Source: Candidatus Omnitrophota bacterium
Lineage (GTDB): Bacteria; Omnitrophota; Gorgyraeia; JACOVV01
DNA length: 6,961 nucleotides
Reading direction: 5' to 3'
Assembly (NCBI GenBank): GCA_023248175.1
Contig: JAHFFC010000046.1
Span: 1-6,961 of the forward strand
Positions 1 to 5,278 of the stretch are shown piece by piece. Numbering within the stretch: position 1 is the first letter of the stretch; each line of letters begins with the position of its first letter. The notes under the pieces are model-generated. The model worked only from the letters and a program-made list of their open reading frames with translations. It had not been told where the DNA came from and ran no database searches. Both the position numbers and the translations under genes were made by a program.

Positions 1-85
1 GATTTGGATTCGAGCACTGTACACCATTACTCTATTTTTCGCGGTTCTCGGGGTATGGGTGATTGTGACGTTTCAACCTCATTAG
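1..85 (+). CDS. C-terminal end of a membrane protein (partial)
   Basis: The frame beginning at base 2 is open from the window edge to a TAG at 83-85. It reads about 27 residues with a 20-residue hydrophobic stretch (LYTITLFFAVLGVWVIV) followed by a short polar tail ending in QPH. That is what the last transmembrane helix of an inner-membrane protein looks like. The other two plus frames are more polar and look less like protein. The gene would run convergently into the glycosylase gene, leaving a 53-nt gap (86-138) in which I see no clear stem plus U-tract terminator. The family cannot be told from this tail, and the call rests on hydrophobicity alone. Confidence 0.5.
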   Translation, partial: IWIRALYTITLFFAVLGVWVIVTFQPH

Positions 86-138
86 CTATCGTCCTTTGGA
101 AGATGTATTCCTAGGAGTCCTTCATAACCTCTCTTCTT

Positions 139-855
139 TTACCTAATGCAATTCATTTCAGAAGTTTCACACCTGTCCGCATATGGCGGGTCGGTAGGCA
201 AAAATGGCTGCAGGGGACACTTTTCACATAAAGGTTCGCTTCGGCCGCAGTAGCGGTTCCCCACTGCGACTAACTGGGCGTGGTAGTCATTGAACAATTT
301 TTCGTCCAAAGGCAAGTGCCGCATAAAGAGTTGCTGAACTTGATGGTAATCGCTATCGGTCTTGATCCATCGATGCCTGAGGAAAATCCTTTTGGTATAG
401 GCATCCACCACGAAGACCGGTTTCTCCAAAGCATACAAGAGAATGCTGTCCGCCGTTTCCGGACCAATCCCCCAGACCTTTAATAACTCGGGACGCAAAA
501 CTTTCATCGGTTGCCTTCTCATCCTCTGCAAAGAACCGTTGTATCGCTCATCCAGATACTGAATGAGAGCTTTCAATTTCTTCGCTTTTTGATTGAAGTA
601 GCCGGAAGGCCGAATGACTCTGGCTAGCTTTGCCATGGGAGTTCGCCGGATGGCAGAAACCGACAAAAGTTTTTCTCTTTTTAAACCAGCGATGGCTTTC
701 TCAACGTTTTTCCATGCGGTGTTCTGGGTCAGAATCGCCCCAACCATGATTTCAAAGGGAGTCTCTCCAGGCCACCAGTTTCGATGACCATGCTCCTTGA
801 GCATGGCGTGATAGATTTTCAGGAGTGCTTGGCGATTTGGGAAAGAAACAGACAT
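139..855 (-). CDS. Endonuclease III-superfamily DNA glycosylase, MagIII-like (monofunctional)
   Basis: This is a 238-residue HhH-GPD base-excision repair glycosylase. Visible motifs are WWPG at 27-30, LTQNTAWKNV at 42-51, RPSGYFNQKAKKL at 82-94, the helix-hairpin-helix LLKVWGIGPETADSILL at 124-140, and the catalytic aspartate D151 in VVDAYTKR. In E. coli endonuclease III the hairpin carries the Schiff-base lysine (K120, GRKTA); here that position is E133 (GPETA). The enzyme should therefore be a monofunctional glycosylase without lyase activity. The WWP and RPSGxxNQKAK motifs resemble Helicobacter MagIII (3-methyladenine glycosylase), so an alkylated base is the likely substrate. C203-x6-C210-x2-C213 matches the start of the 4Fe-4S loop, but no cysteine follows five residues later. 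The next ones are C229 and C236. The gene starts 19 nt after the carbonic anhydrase-like gene, inside a repeat and without a visible Shine-Dalgarno sequence, so translation may depend on coupling. Superfamily membership is firm; substrate is inferred. Confidence 0.87.
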   Translation of the reverse strand: MSVSFPNRQALLKIYHAMLKEHGHRNWWPGETPFEIMVGAILTQNTAWKNVEKAIAGLKREKLLSVSAIRRTPMAKLARVIRPSGYFNQKAKKLKALIQYLDERYNGSLQRMRRQPMKVLRPELLKVWGIGPETADSILLYALEKPVFVVDAYTKRIFLRHRWIKTDSDYHQVQQLFMRHLPLDEKLFNDYHAQLVAVGNRYCGRSEPLCEKCPLQPFLPTDPPYADRCETSEMNCIR

Positions 856-861
856 AAAGTT

Positions 862-937
862 CAGCGTACAGCGGTCAGCGGGCAGCGGGCAGGGAAAGCT
901 TAAATGTGCTTTTCTGAACGCTGAACGCTGTACGCTG
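862..937. repeat. Inverted heptad repeat (AGCGTNC units) across a gene junction
   Basis: On the plus strand four direct 7-bp units run from 863 to 890 (AGCGTAC, AGCGGTC, AGCGGGC, AGCGGGC). On the minus strand three units run from 936 down to 916 (AGCGTAC, AGCGTTC, AGCGTTC). The two arms face each other around an AT-rich centre at about 892-913, so the element is a 76-bp imperfect palindrome able to fold into a hairpin. It supplies the last 20 codons and the stop of the carbonic anhydrase-like gene and reaches to within a few bases of the glycosylase start. Both its internal repetition and its palindromy mark it as an inserted intergenic repeat rather than native coding sequence. Confidence 0.85.
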
Positions 938-1438
938 TTTCTTATACACCTCCGCCAATTGACGGTACTTCTCTGCCCACTCGCGGATTCCTTTGATCTC
1001 CGATTTTCTTAACGGACGAACCACTTTAGCGGGAACTCCAACCACTAGAGAACCTGGTGGGATAACTGTTTTTTCCAAAACAACCGCCCCTGCAGCCACC
1101 AGACTCCCCGTCCCGATGCGAGCCTTGTTCAGGATCGTGGAGCCCATTCCAATAAGACACCCATCTTCAATCGTGCAGGCATGTACCACCGCGGCATGCC
1201 CGACAACAACATCGTCCCCAACAATACAGGGAACATCATTCTCTACATGCAGTACCGATCCATCTTGGATATTGCTCCGTTTGCCGACGCTAATCTCATT
1301 GATATCGGCTCGGAGAACCGCATTGAACCAGATACTGGCCCCCTCTTCGATAGTAACCGCTCCAATGAGCTGAACTCCCTTTGCAATAAAAGCGGAGGGG
1401 TGAACTTGAGGACGTTCGTTAAGCCGCGAACGATACAT
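875..1438 (-). CDS. Gamma-class carbonic anhydrase-like protein (YrdA/PaaY type)
   Basis: This 187-residue left-handed beta-helix protein of hexapeptide repeats belongs to the gamma carbonic anhydrase family, which forms trimers with a metal at the subunit interface. Three histidines at the expected spacing, H64 (LHVE), H81 (VVGH) and H86 (VVHACT), match the zinc or iron ligands. R43, D45 and Q58 match other conserved active-site positions. The hexad pattern runs from about 18 to 141 and ends in the VVGVPAKVVRPL turn, followed by a C-terminal helix at about 145-166. Cytoplasmic carbonic anhydrase or a related hydrolase or transferase role is possible; many family members have no shown activity. 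The start has an AGGA 7 nt upstream (1446-1449). Residues 168-187 are encoded by the palindromic heptad repeat and have no place in the fold, so the native C-terminus lies at about residue 167. It is transcribed with the glycosylase gene downstream. Confidence 0.88.
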   Translation of the reverse strand: MYRSRLNERPQVHPSAFIAKGVQLIGAVTIEEGASIWFNAVLRADINEISVGKRSNIQDGSVLHVENDVPCIVGDDVVVGHAAVVHACTIEDGCLIGMGSTILNKARIGTGSLVAAGAVVLEKTVIPPGSLVVGVPAKVVRPLRKSEIKGIREWAEKYRQLAEVYKKQRTAFSVQKSTFKLSLPAAR

Positions 1439-1511
1439 GACATCATCCTATCATTGGAGCTGAGCGTTTTTCAAGACTCGGTGACGAGCAGCTGAAAAGG
1501 AGCAATAAAAA

Positions 1512-1967
1512 TCACTCTCTTAATGTTAATTCAACGATACGTTCATCGGTGCTGAAAGCCACCTTTTTAAATAAATCAAAAAAACCGCATCTCCCTAAAA
1601 GCCCAATACCCAATCCATCAAGTCCTGACATAAATGCGGCATAACAGTCAAAACCATACGGTTTGCCTTGAACCCAGACTCCGACGTGAACATTATGGTA
1701 ATAGCTTTCTCCACTTCCAGTAGAACCAGCATTGATAGCTTTCTTACCAGTATTTATTGGTATCCCAGCCCTAGAACCATAAGCGGATGGAAACGAACAG
1801 TGATCTGCTCCAGAATCAATAACTGCATAAAAATCAAAATCTGGTTTGTTATTGTTATAGTAAAGAGATACCTTTACTAATGGATAATCTCGCAATTCTC
1901 CATTGGGAAACGCTTCACATTGCGGGATTTGTAGAGGGGTATAAGGGATATAAAGTACGTTGCTCAA
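1512..1967 (-). CDS. Retropepsin-like aspartic protease
   Basis: This 151-residue protein carries the aspartic-protease signature AVIDSGADHCSFP at 48-60, with D51-S-G-A as the catalytic aspartate motif. A second hydrophobic-glycine element, GIGLLGRCGFFDLF at 120-133, corresponds to the conserved LLGR/ILG segment before the C-terminal helix of retropepsin folds. A single motif in about 150 residues means a half-pepsin that must dimerise to be active. No signal peptide or membrane segment is seen, so it should be cytoplasmic. The start codon is TTG (1965-1967), overlapping the TGA stop of the upstream DUF5678 gene as TTGA. No other start exists before residue 113 and no strong Shine-Dalgarno is present, so translation is probably coupled to the upstream gene. 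The substrate is unknown. Similar bacterial genes are annotated as aspartyl protease family or clan AA aspartic protease. Confidence 0.83.
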   Translation of the reverse strand: MSNVLYIPYTPLQIPQCEAFPNGELRDYPLVKVSLYYNNNKPDFDFYAVIDSGADHCSFPSAYGSRAGIPINTGKKAINAGSTGSGESYYHNVHVGVWVQGKPYGFDCYAAFMSGLDGLGIGLLGRCGFFDLFKKVAFSTDERIVELTLRE

Positions 1968-2170
1968 AGTAATAAAGTAGTGTGGCTATCAGGAGACTTA
2001 ATAAGGATTGGATGGCGTTCACCTTTCTTGTGAGCCTGGTCAATTGCTTCATCTATCGTGCTGCCGTGACCAACAACACGGCTCTCATCACGAGACAGAG
2101 TGATCCATTTCCCTGCGTAAGGTTTTAAGAGTTTAGCTAAATCCGTTGGGATTGGTTTAATATTGTCCAT
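1964..2170 (-). CDS. DUF5678 domain-containing small protein
   Basis: This is a 68-residue soluble protein. The core at about 18-58 reads YAGKWITLSRDESRVVGHGSTIDEAIDQAHKKGERHPILIKSP. It follows the DUF5678 pattern: a Y-x-G-K-W-(V/I) strand, a V-x-x-H/G-x-T turn, a helix of A-x-x-A-x-x-K-G, and a final hydrophobic strand. The family's biochemical role is not established. It lies immediately before the retropepsin-like gene with a 4-nt overlap. Obligate co-expression suggests a partner, inhibitor, adaptor or substrate of the protease. Translation starts at ATG 2168-2170 with only a weak GGTG element upstream. Candidate promoters lie within 70 nt. Gene and family are likely; function is unknown. 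Confidence 0.78.
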   Translation of the reverse strand: MDNIKPIPTDLAKLLKPYAGKWITLSRDESRVVGHGSTIDEAIDQAHKKGERHPILIKSPDSHTTLLL

Positions 2171-2180
2171 ATTTGTTCAC

Positions 2181-2209
2181 ACCATACTTAAGGTGGCACC
2201 CTTTGTCAA
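2181..2209 (-). promoter_or_regulatory. Candidate promoter P2 for the DUF5678/protease pair
   Basis: On the minus strand TTGACA (2204-2209, perfect -35) is separated by exactly 17 nt from TATGGT (2181-2186, 4 of 6 bases of the -10 consensus). The -10 ends 10 nt before the ATG of the DUF5678 gene, so transcription from here would give a leader of only a few bases. It overlaps promoter P1 by one base. The two are alternatives read by eye, with no experimental start site. Confidence 0.45.
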
Positions 2210-2237
2210 ATATACCAGTTAACATAGCAAATAGCAA
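2209..2237 (-). promoter_or_regulatory. Candidate promoter P1 for the DUF5678/protease pair
   Basis: On the minus strand TTGCTA (2232-2237, 4 of 6 bases) lies 17 nt from TATATT (2209-2214, 5 of 6 bases of TATAAT). This gives a leader of about 30-35 nt to the DUF5678 ATG and includes the weak GGTG ribosome-binding element. TTGCTA occurs twice seven bases apart (2225-2230 and 2232-2237) as a short direct repeat. The rest of the gap up to the propeller gene (2238-2375) holds no convincing gene or terminator. Confidence 0.5.
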
Positions 2238-2375
2238 ATTAACAAAATAACTATGTGTTCCATGGCGAGTTCCGCAGCCTCTGCCAGACCTATGTCAACA
2301 ACGTTCTATTCAGTTCACTCGAGGGCGTCCTTACAAAAAAAACGATAATGCCCACATCGAACATATGAGCTTGAC

Positions 2376-3995
2376 CTATTTTTCTTGTGTCTGCCTTGAA
2401 AATTCCCCTCCAGTCAATCCGTTAATTTGCGCGGTCAGTTCTTGGAACCGCAATTCCTGCGTTACTTGCAGACGAATATCCTTTGATGGAGAAAGTTCTC
2501 TTTCGATTTGCAAACGCCTTCTCTCAAAGTAAAGGCGCGTCACTTCATCCAAGATATCGTCTCTGAGCTGAACCATGAGGCGCGATCGGACGTCAATCGA
2601 GGTCTGACTATCGCTCCAAATGACATCGCCCATATCCCATTTCAAGGAGACATTGAAATCGAAGGTCTGTTCATCCGGTCCCACAATATAGTGATCTGGA
2701 GTGGTCGTTCCCTCCTCAGCGACGTCTACATTCTCATCCCGCTGGCGATTCAGAGCAACCGAGAGTTGAGGGAAATAGGCCTTCGCTTGAGCTCCTTTTC
2801 GCCATCGAAGGATCTTCTCCGGATGGACATCCGCATAGCGAATCGCCCACTGCTGGACCTGCTCCATACTTGGTTCATGACTATAGCGAGAGAGAATTTC
2901 TTGCGGGGTTAAAAAATTAGGGAGTTCCGCCTGCTGTTCCACTATCAGCGGCGCAGATGAGATCTTTGCGTAATAGATTCCACGTTCTGTCGCTGCCCAT
3001 AACTGATCTCCTGACCTTGAAAACTCCAATTCATGAATTCTCTGTCCAACCATCCCTGAAGAAAAATTCTCCCAGTGATCTTTTTCTCCATCCCAATAAT
3101 ACACTCCTTGATCCGTCCCGACAAAAATGGTCCGTCCCTTCACAGGATTGAGAGCCACAGAGTAAATTTCTCGCGCCGTGATACCGAATTGAGAAAGCAT
3201 TTCCCAACTGGCTGAGCCGATGTCCTGAGCCAGAAGTCCCTGAGAGGTTCCCGCCAGAAGGCGCGTTTTTCCTTCCCCGATGGGTTGTAAAACAACCTGT
3301 TTCACTTGCTGGGTTGAACTAAATTCTTCGACAGTGTCGCTTGTCTCTTCTGGAATATTTTCGTCGGCGGGCTGGGATGGAGAAACCCAAATCCGCTCCC
3401 ACGATTTCCCTTGATCCTTGGAGAAAAAGATTCCGGGATCGGACACAACCCAGAGACTCTCTCCACTGGGATGGCATAAAACTCGATGGACCGGAGAGTG
3501 AATGGGAAGTGTTTTAATCGGACCCCAATCTTTCCCTCCATCTTGGCTAGCGAAAAGTCCAAGGCTCGTTGCCGCGTAAGCCCGCTGAGGGTCGTTGGGG
3601 ACTGATTCAACCCAGAAGACAGCCCTCTCTCCGCTGGCACCACCCCGAAAAACCTGCTGCCAGCGTTTTCCATAGTCGCTGGAACGGTATAACCCATTGC
3701 CAGTTCCGGCATAAATGAAATCAGCCCCTTTTGCCGAAAATGAAATGCAATAAACCGTTGCATTGTCCCCCTGGGTCGTCATCACTTTCTTCCAGTGAGC
3801 GCCGTGATCATCTGTCTGGTAGATTCCAGCGGAAGTTCCCGCGTAAACCTCCTGGGAATTCCACGGAGCCACTCCGACAGAGAGAACTTCAGATTCTTTA
3901 ATCCCGGTCGAAACGTTGTTCCAAGAGACGATCTCTTGTCCATATAGAGAAGATGATAAAACAAGTGACGCGACAAGACATAAAATGAATCTCAT
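2376..3995 (-). CDS. Secreted seven-bladed Asp-box propeller protein with an uncharacterised C-terminal domain
   Basis: The 539-residue protein starts with a signal peptide (MRFILCLVASLVLSSSLYGQ), so it is exported. Residues from about 30 to 345 form seven repeats of roughly 40 residues, each with an AGTxxGLY-type strand. At least four carry a clear Asp box (S/T-x-D-x-G-x-x-W): TDDHGAHW at 61-68, SSDYGKRW at 105-112, SQDGGKDW at 150-157 and SKDQGKSW at 192-199. The later blades are degenerate. This is the BNR/sortilin/Ycf48-like propeller fold, used for protein binding or assembly. An acidic insert separates blades four and five. Residues about 360-539 are a different domain, with the notable segment IDVRSRLMVQLRDDILDEVTRLYFERRRLQ (two strings, around 467-496) and a charged helical tail. 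I do not recognise this domain. I chose the ATG at 3993-3995 because a strong AGGGGGG lies 5 nt upstream. An in-frame ATG at 4022 would add nine charged residues before the signal peptide. Confidence 0.8.
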   Translation of the reverse strand: MRFILCLVASLVLSSSLYGQEIVSWNNVSTGIKESEVLSVGVAPWNSQEVYAGTSAGIYQTDDHGAHWKKVMTTQGDNATVYCISFSAKGADFIYAGTGNGLYRSSDYGKRWQQVFRGGASGERAVFWVESVPNDPQRAYAATSLGLFASQDGGKDWGPIKTLPIHSPVHRVLCHPSGESLWVVSDPGIFFSKDQGKSWERIWVSPSQPADENIPEETSDTVEEFSSTQQVKQVVLQPIGEGKTRLLAGTSQGLLAQDIGSASWEMLSQFGITAREIYSVALNPVKGRTIFVGTDQGVYYWDGEKDHWENFSSGMVGQRIHELEFSRSGDQLWAATERGIYYAKISSAPLIVEQQAELPNFLTPQEILSRYSHEPSMEQVQQWAIRYADVHPEKILRWRKGAQAKAYFPQLSVALNRQRDENVDVAEEGTTTPDHYIVGPDEQTFDFNVSLKWDMGDVIWSDSQTSIDVRSRLMVQLRDDILDEVTRLYFERRRLQIERELSPSKDIRLQVTQELRFQELTAQINGLTGGEFSRQTQEK

Positions 3996-4000
3996 TGAAT

Positions 4001-4007
4001 CCCCCCT
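4001..4007 (-). promoter_or_regulatory. Shine-Dalgarno sequence that sets the propeller gene start
   Basis: On the minus strand AGGGGGG sits 5 nt before the ATG at 3993-3995. The in-frame ATG 27 nt further upstream has only AGGGA at about 13 nt. This favours the shorter protein, whose N-terminus is a clean signal peptide. Confidence 0.6.
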
Positions 4008-4097
4008 TTTGGTTTCTGTCATTGTAGAGGCAGTTCCCTGTGCCAGCCCCTACTAACACAGACGTTCCCAGCAACGATTTTCTTGCAAAGATTTTTT

Positions 4098-4285
4098 GTA
4101 ACTGTTCAGGTACCACTTATAAAACATAACTCATTATTAATGAATATGTCAGCGTAATGATATACTCTCCAATCGACAAAAAATGGCAGAAAATGAGTCA
4201 TTTCTCATATGAAAAAGTTCCACTTACAACAACAAGAAGTATGTCTGAGCTTATGAGACACAAGAAATTGTACCTGAATAGTTAC
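4098..4285. mobile_element. MITE 1, IS66-like termini, 188 bp
   Basis: The element begins GTAACTGTTCAGGTAC and ends GTACCTGAATAGTTAC. Its ends match as inverted repeats at 15 of the first 16 positions and about 18 of 21. It is flanked on both sides by the same 8 bp, GATTTTTT (4090-4097 and 4286-4293). A perfect target duplication shows that it inserted here as a unit. An 8-bp duplication and a terminal GTAA are known features of the IS66 family, so it is probably a non-autonomous derivative mobilised by an IS66 transposase elsewhere. It has no transposase gene. The interior is AT-rich with no substantial reading frame. It lies about 100 nt upstream of the propeller gene start. Confidence 0.8.
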
Positions 4286-4302
4286 GATTTTTTTGTTTTT
4301 TT

Positions 4303-4417
4303 GTAACTATTCAGCCCATTGTCGTTCTGAGCGGGGTACATCCCAGTTTTGTGGGGTTATTTTTGTGAAAACCAGCCACCTTGCCCCATAATGACTATAT
4401 GAGAGGTGAATAGTTAC
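4303..4417. mobile_element. MITE 2, IS66-like termini, 115 bp
   Basis: The element begins GTAACTATTCAGCC and ends GGTGAATAGTTAC. The first 11 bases of the two ends are perfect inverted repeats and similarity decays after that. The flanks are identical 8-bp duplications, GTTTTTTT (4295-4302 and 4418-4425). Its interior is unrelated to MITE 1 apart from the ends. It is GC-richer, with a GGGGTACATCCC-type stretch near the left end. It carries no transposase gene and is too short to be autonomous. Its left end faces the right end of MITE 1 across a 17-nt T-rich spacer, making the 12-bp palindrome CTGAATAGTTAC / GTAACTATTCAG (4274-4285 and 4303-4314). Confidence 0.78.
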
Positions 4418-4423
4418 GTTTTT

Positions 4424-4573
4424 TTAACGATCTTCTATCAGCGACACTTTGCCATCCGTGACCTCACCGAAATCTGCGCCACTATCCGACACATGTTGCG
4501 ACTCCCTCTGTGTTATCACCCATTTCAATTTATCAGGATCCTCATGGGAAATCAAGTTTGAATCGAAGAAATT
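4424..4573 (-). pseudogene. Probable gene remnant or very small protein, family unknown
   Basis: A minus-strand frame is open for 49 codons from just after a TAA (4574-4576) to a TAA at 4424-4426. It reads like real protein: PDKLKWVITQRESQHV, then SDSGADFGEVTDGK, and a VSLIEDR end. The codons are rich in GAT, GAG, GTG and GGC, unlike the T-rich flanks. It has no ATG. The only start is a TTG at 4553-4555, which would give 43 residues, and no Shine-Dalgarno sequence is visible. Its stop codon overlaps the right target duplication of MITE 2, so the gene ended where the MITE entered. The best reading is the C-terminal remnant of a decayed gene that once lay upstream of the propeller gene. A functional 43-residue protein is the alternative. 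The complementary plus frame is also open but less protein-like. Confidence 0.4.
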
Positions 4574-4608
4574 TTAGGGAAGGTAAAGGGAAATCAGAAG
4601 TCCAAAAT

Positions 4609-4638
4609 TTGACTTGGACATCAATTATCTGATATAGT
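4609..4638 (+). promoter_or_regulatory. Promoter of the DUF433/DUF5615 operon
   Basis: TTGACT (4609-4614, 5 of 6 bases of the -35 consensus) is followed after 18 nt by TATAGT (4633-4638, 5 of 6 bases of TATAAT). This would give a leader of about 18 nt ahead of the DUF433 start, which has AGAGG (4652-4656) at 6 nt. Toxin-antitoxin promoters of this type are usually repressed by the antitoxin or the complex, but no clear operator palindrome is visible at this one. Confidence 0.6.
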
Positions 4639-4662
4639 TGAATCCTGGAAAAGAGGTCGTTT

Positions 4663-4899
4663 ATGGACATCGACACTTATATTAGTGTATCTTCTGAAAT
4701 TTGTCATGGGCAACCCTGTTTTAAAGGTACCCGCATCATGGTTTACCTGATCCTAGAAATGTTGGAAGCGGGTGAAACAGTAGAACAGATCTTAAAAAGT
4801 TACCCTTCCCTCACTCTAGACTCTGTTCGAGCCGCCTTGCATTATGCTGCAGAAGTGATCAAATCGGAGCGTTTCTTTCCTTTCTCTTCTACTGCTTGA
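4663..4899 (+). CDS. DUF433 family antitoxin
   Basis: This 78-residue protein has the family hallmark near the N-terminus, ISVSSEICHGQPCFKGTRIMV at about 7-27 (G-x-P-x-x-x-G-T-R-I). A short helix, LILEMLEAGETVEQILKSYPSL, is followed by the helix LDSVRAALHYAAEVI. DUF433 proteins have a helix-turn-helix-like fold and are usually paired with PIN-like DUF5615 toxins. They are believed to act as the antitoxin and probably as the autoregulator. The start is supported by AGAGG 6 nt upstream. The stop is one base before the start of the next gene, so translation is coupled. The length is typical and nothing is missing. Confidence 0.9.
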   Translation: MDIDTYISVSSEICHGQPCFKGTRIMVYLILEMLEAGETVEQILKSYPSLTLDSVRAALHYAAEVIKSERFFPFSSTA

Positions 4900-4900
4900 A

Positions 4901-5278
4901 ATGCGCTTCTTACTTGATGAAAATATGCGTGCTGAAATAGCCGAATTCTTAAAGCGACGAGGCTATGATGTTCTTTTTGTCCCAAAGGGACTCAAGAATG
5001 GAGAGGCGCTTGCTCTTGCAGAACGAGAATCACGAATTTTGATTACCTTTGATAGTGACTTCGAAAATGATCTCATGTATCCTCCTTCGAAATATCATGG
5101 AATGATACGAATCAGAATTCATCCTCCTCATGTCGTGAAATTAACACAAGCTCTTGATAACTTGATGTATAGGAATTTCAAAGTTTCTGTTGATTCCCCT
5201 CTCCCCTTTGGGGAGAGGGCTAGGGTGAGGGGGGATGCTGAAGCGACTCACAACCCTCACCCCAACCCTCTCCCTTAA
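4901..5278 (+). CDS. DUF5615 PIN-like toxin with repeat-derived C-terminus
   Basis: This is a 125-residue reading frame. Residues 1-97 are a PIN-like DUF5615 domain: RFLLDENM at 2-9 with the acidic pair D6/E7, GYDVLFVPKGLKNGEALALAERESRILITFDSDF at 21-54 with D51 and D53, and a C-terminal helix at about 77-90. These acidic residues are the expected metal-binding site of a PIN-type nuclease, which would be held inactive by the DUF433 partner. Residues 99-125 (SPLPFGERARVRG onward) are not part of the family. They are translated from a palindromic intergenic repeat, and the TAA stop is in its second hairpin loop. The last strand of the usual domain (about ten residues) appears lost or replaced, so the toxin may be weakened or inactive. 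The start is one base after the antitoxin stop. Confidence 0.87.
   Translation: MRFLLDENMRAEIAEFLKRRGYDVLFVPKGLKNGEALALAERESRILITFDSDFENDLMYPPSKYHGMIRIRIHPPHVVKLTQALDNLMYRNFKVSVDSPLPFGERARVRGDAEATHNPHPNPLP

Noticed and set aside
86..138. Bidirectional terminator between the convergent genes
   Set aside because: Only a CCTAGG palindrome and weak GAAG/CTTC arms are present; no convincing stem or U-tract.
993..1373. Plus-strand open frame of 126 codons
   Set aside because: It lies wholly opposite the carbonic anhydrase-like gene, has low-complexity Thr/Pro/Ile-rich translation and no recognisable motif; it is a shadow of the real gene.
2250..2322. Minus-strand frame reading VVDIGLAEAAELAMEHIVI between the propeller and DUF5678 genes
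   Set aside because: Fewer than 30 codons, no start codon or Shine-Dalgarno, and it runs into AT-rich promoter sequence; not enough to call a gene or remnant.
2508..2912. Plus-strand open frame of 134 codons
   Set aside because: It is antisense to the C-terminal domain of the propeller gene, whose repeats and signal peptide prove the minus frame.
3302..3763. Second minus-strand frame of 153 codons inside the propeller gene
   Set aside because: It overlaps four propeller blades in another frame and its translation has no repeat or domain pattern.
4274..4314. 12-bp inverted repeat with T-rich spacer as an operator or terminator
   Set aside because: Explained fully by the facing ends of two MITEs, each with its own 8-bp target duplication.
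4424..4558. Plus-strand reading of the remnant region (IFYQRHFAIRDLTEIC...)
   Set aside because: It is open in codon register with the minus frame, but the minus translation has the more natural composition and no start or ribosome site supports the plus frame.
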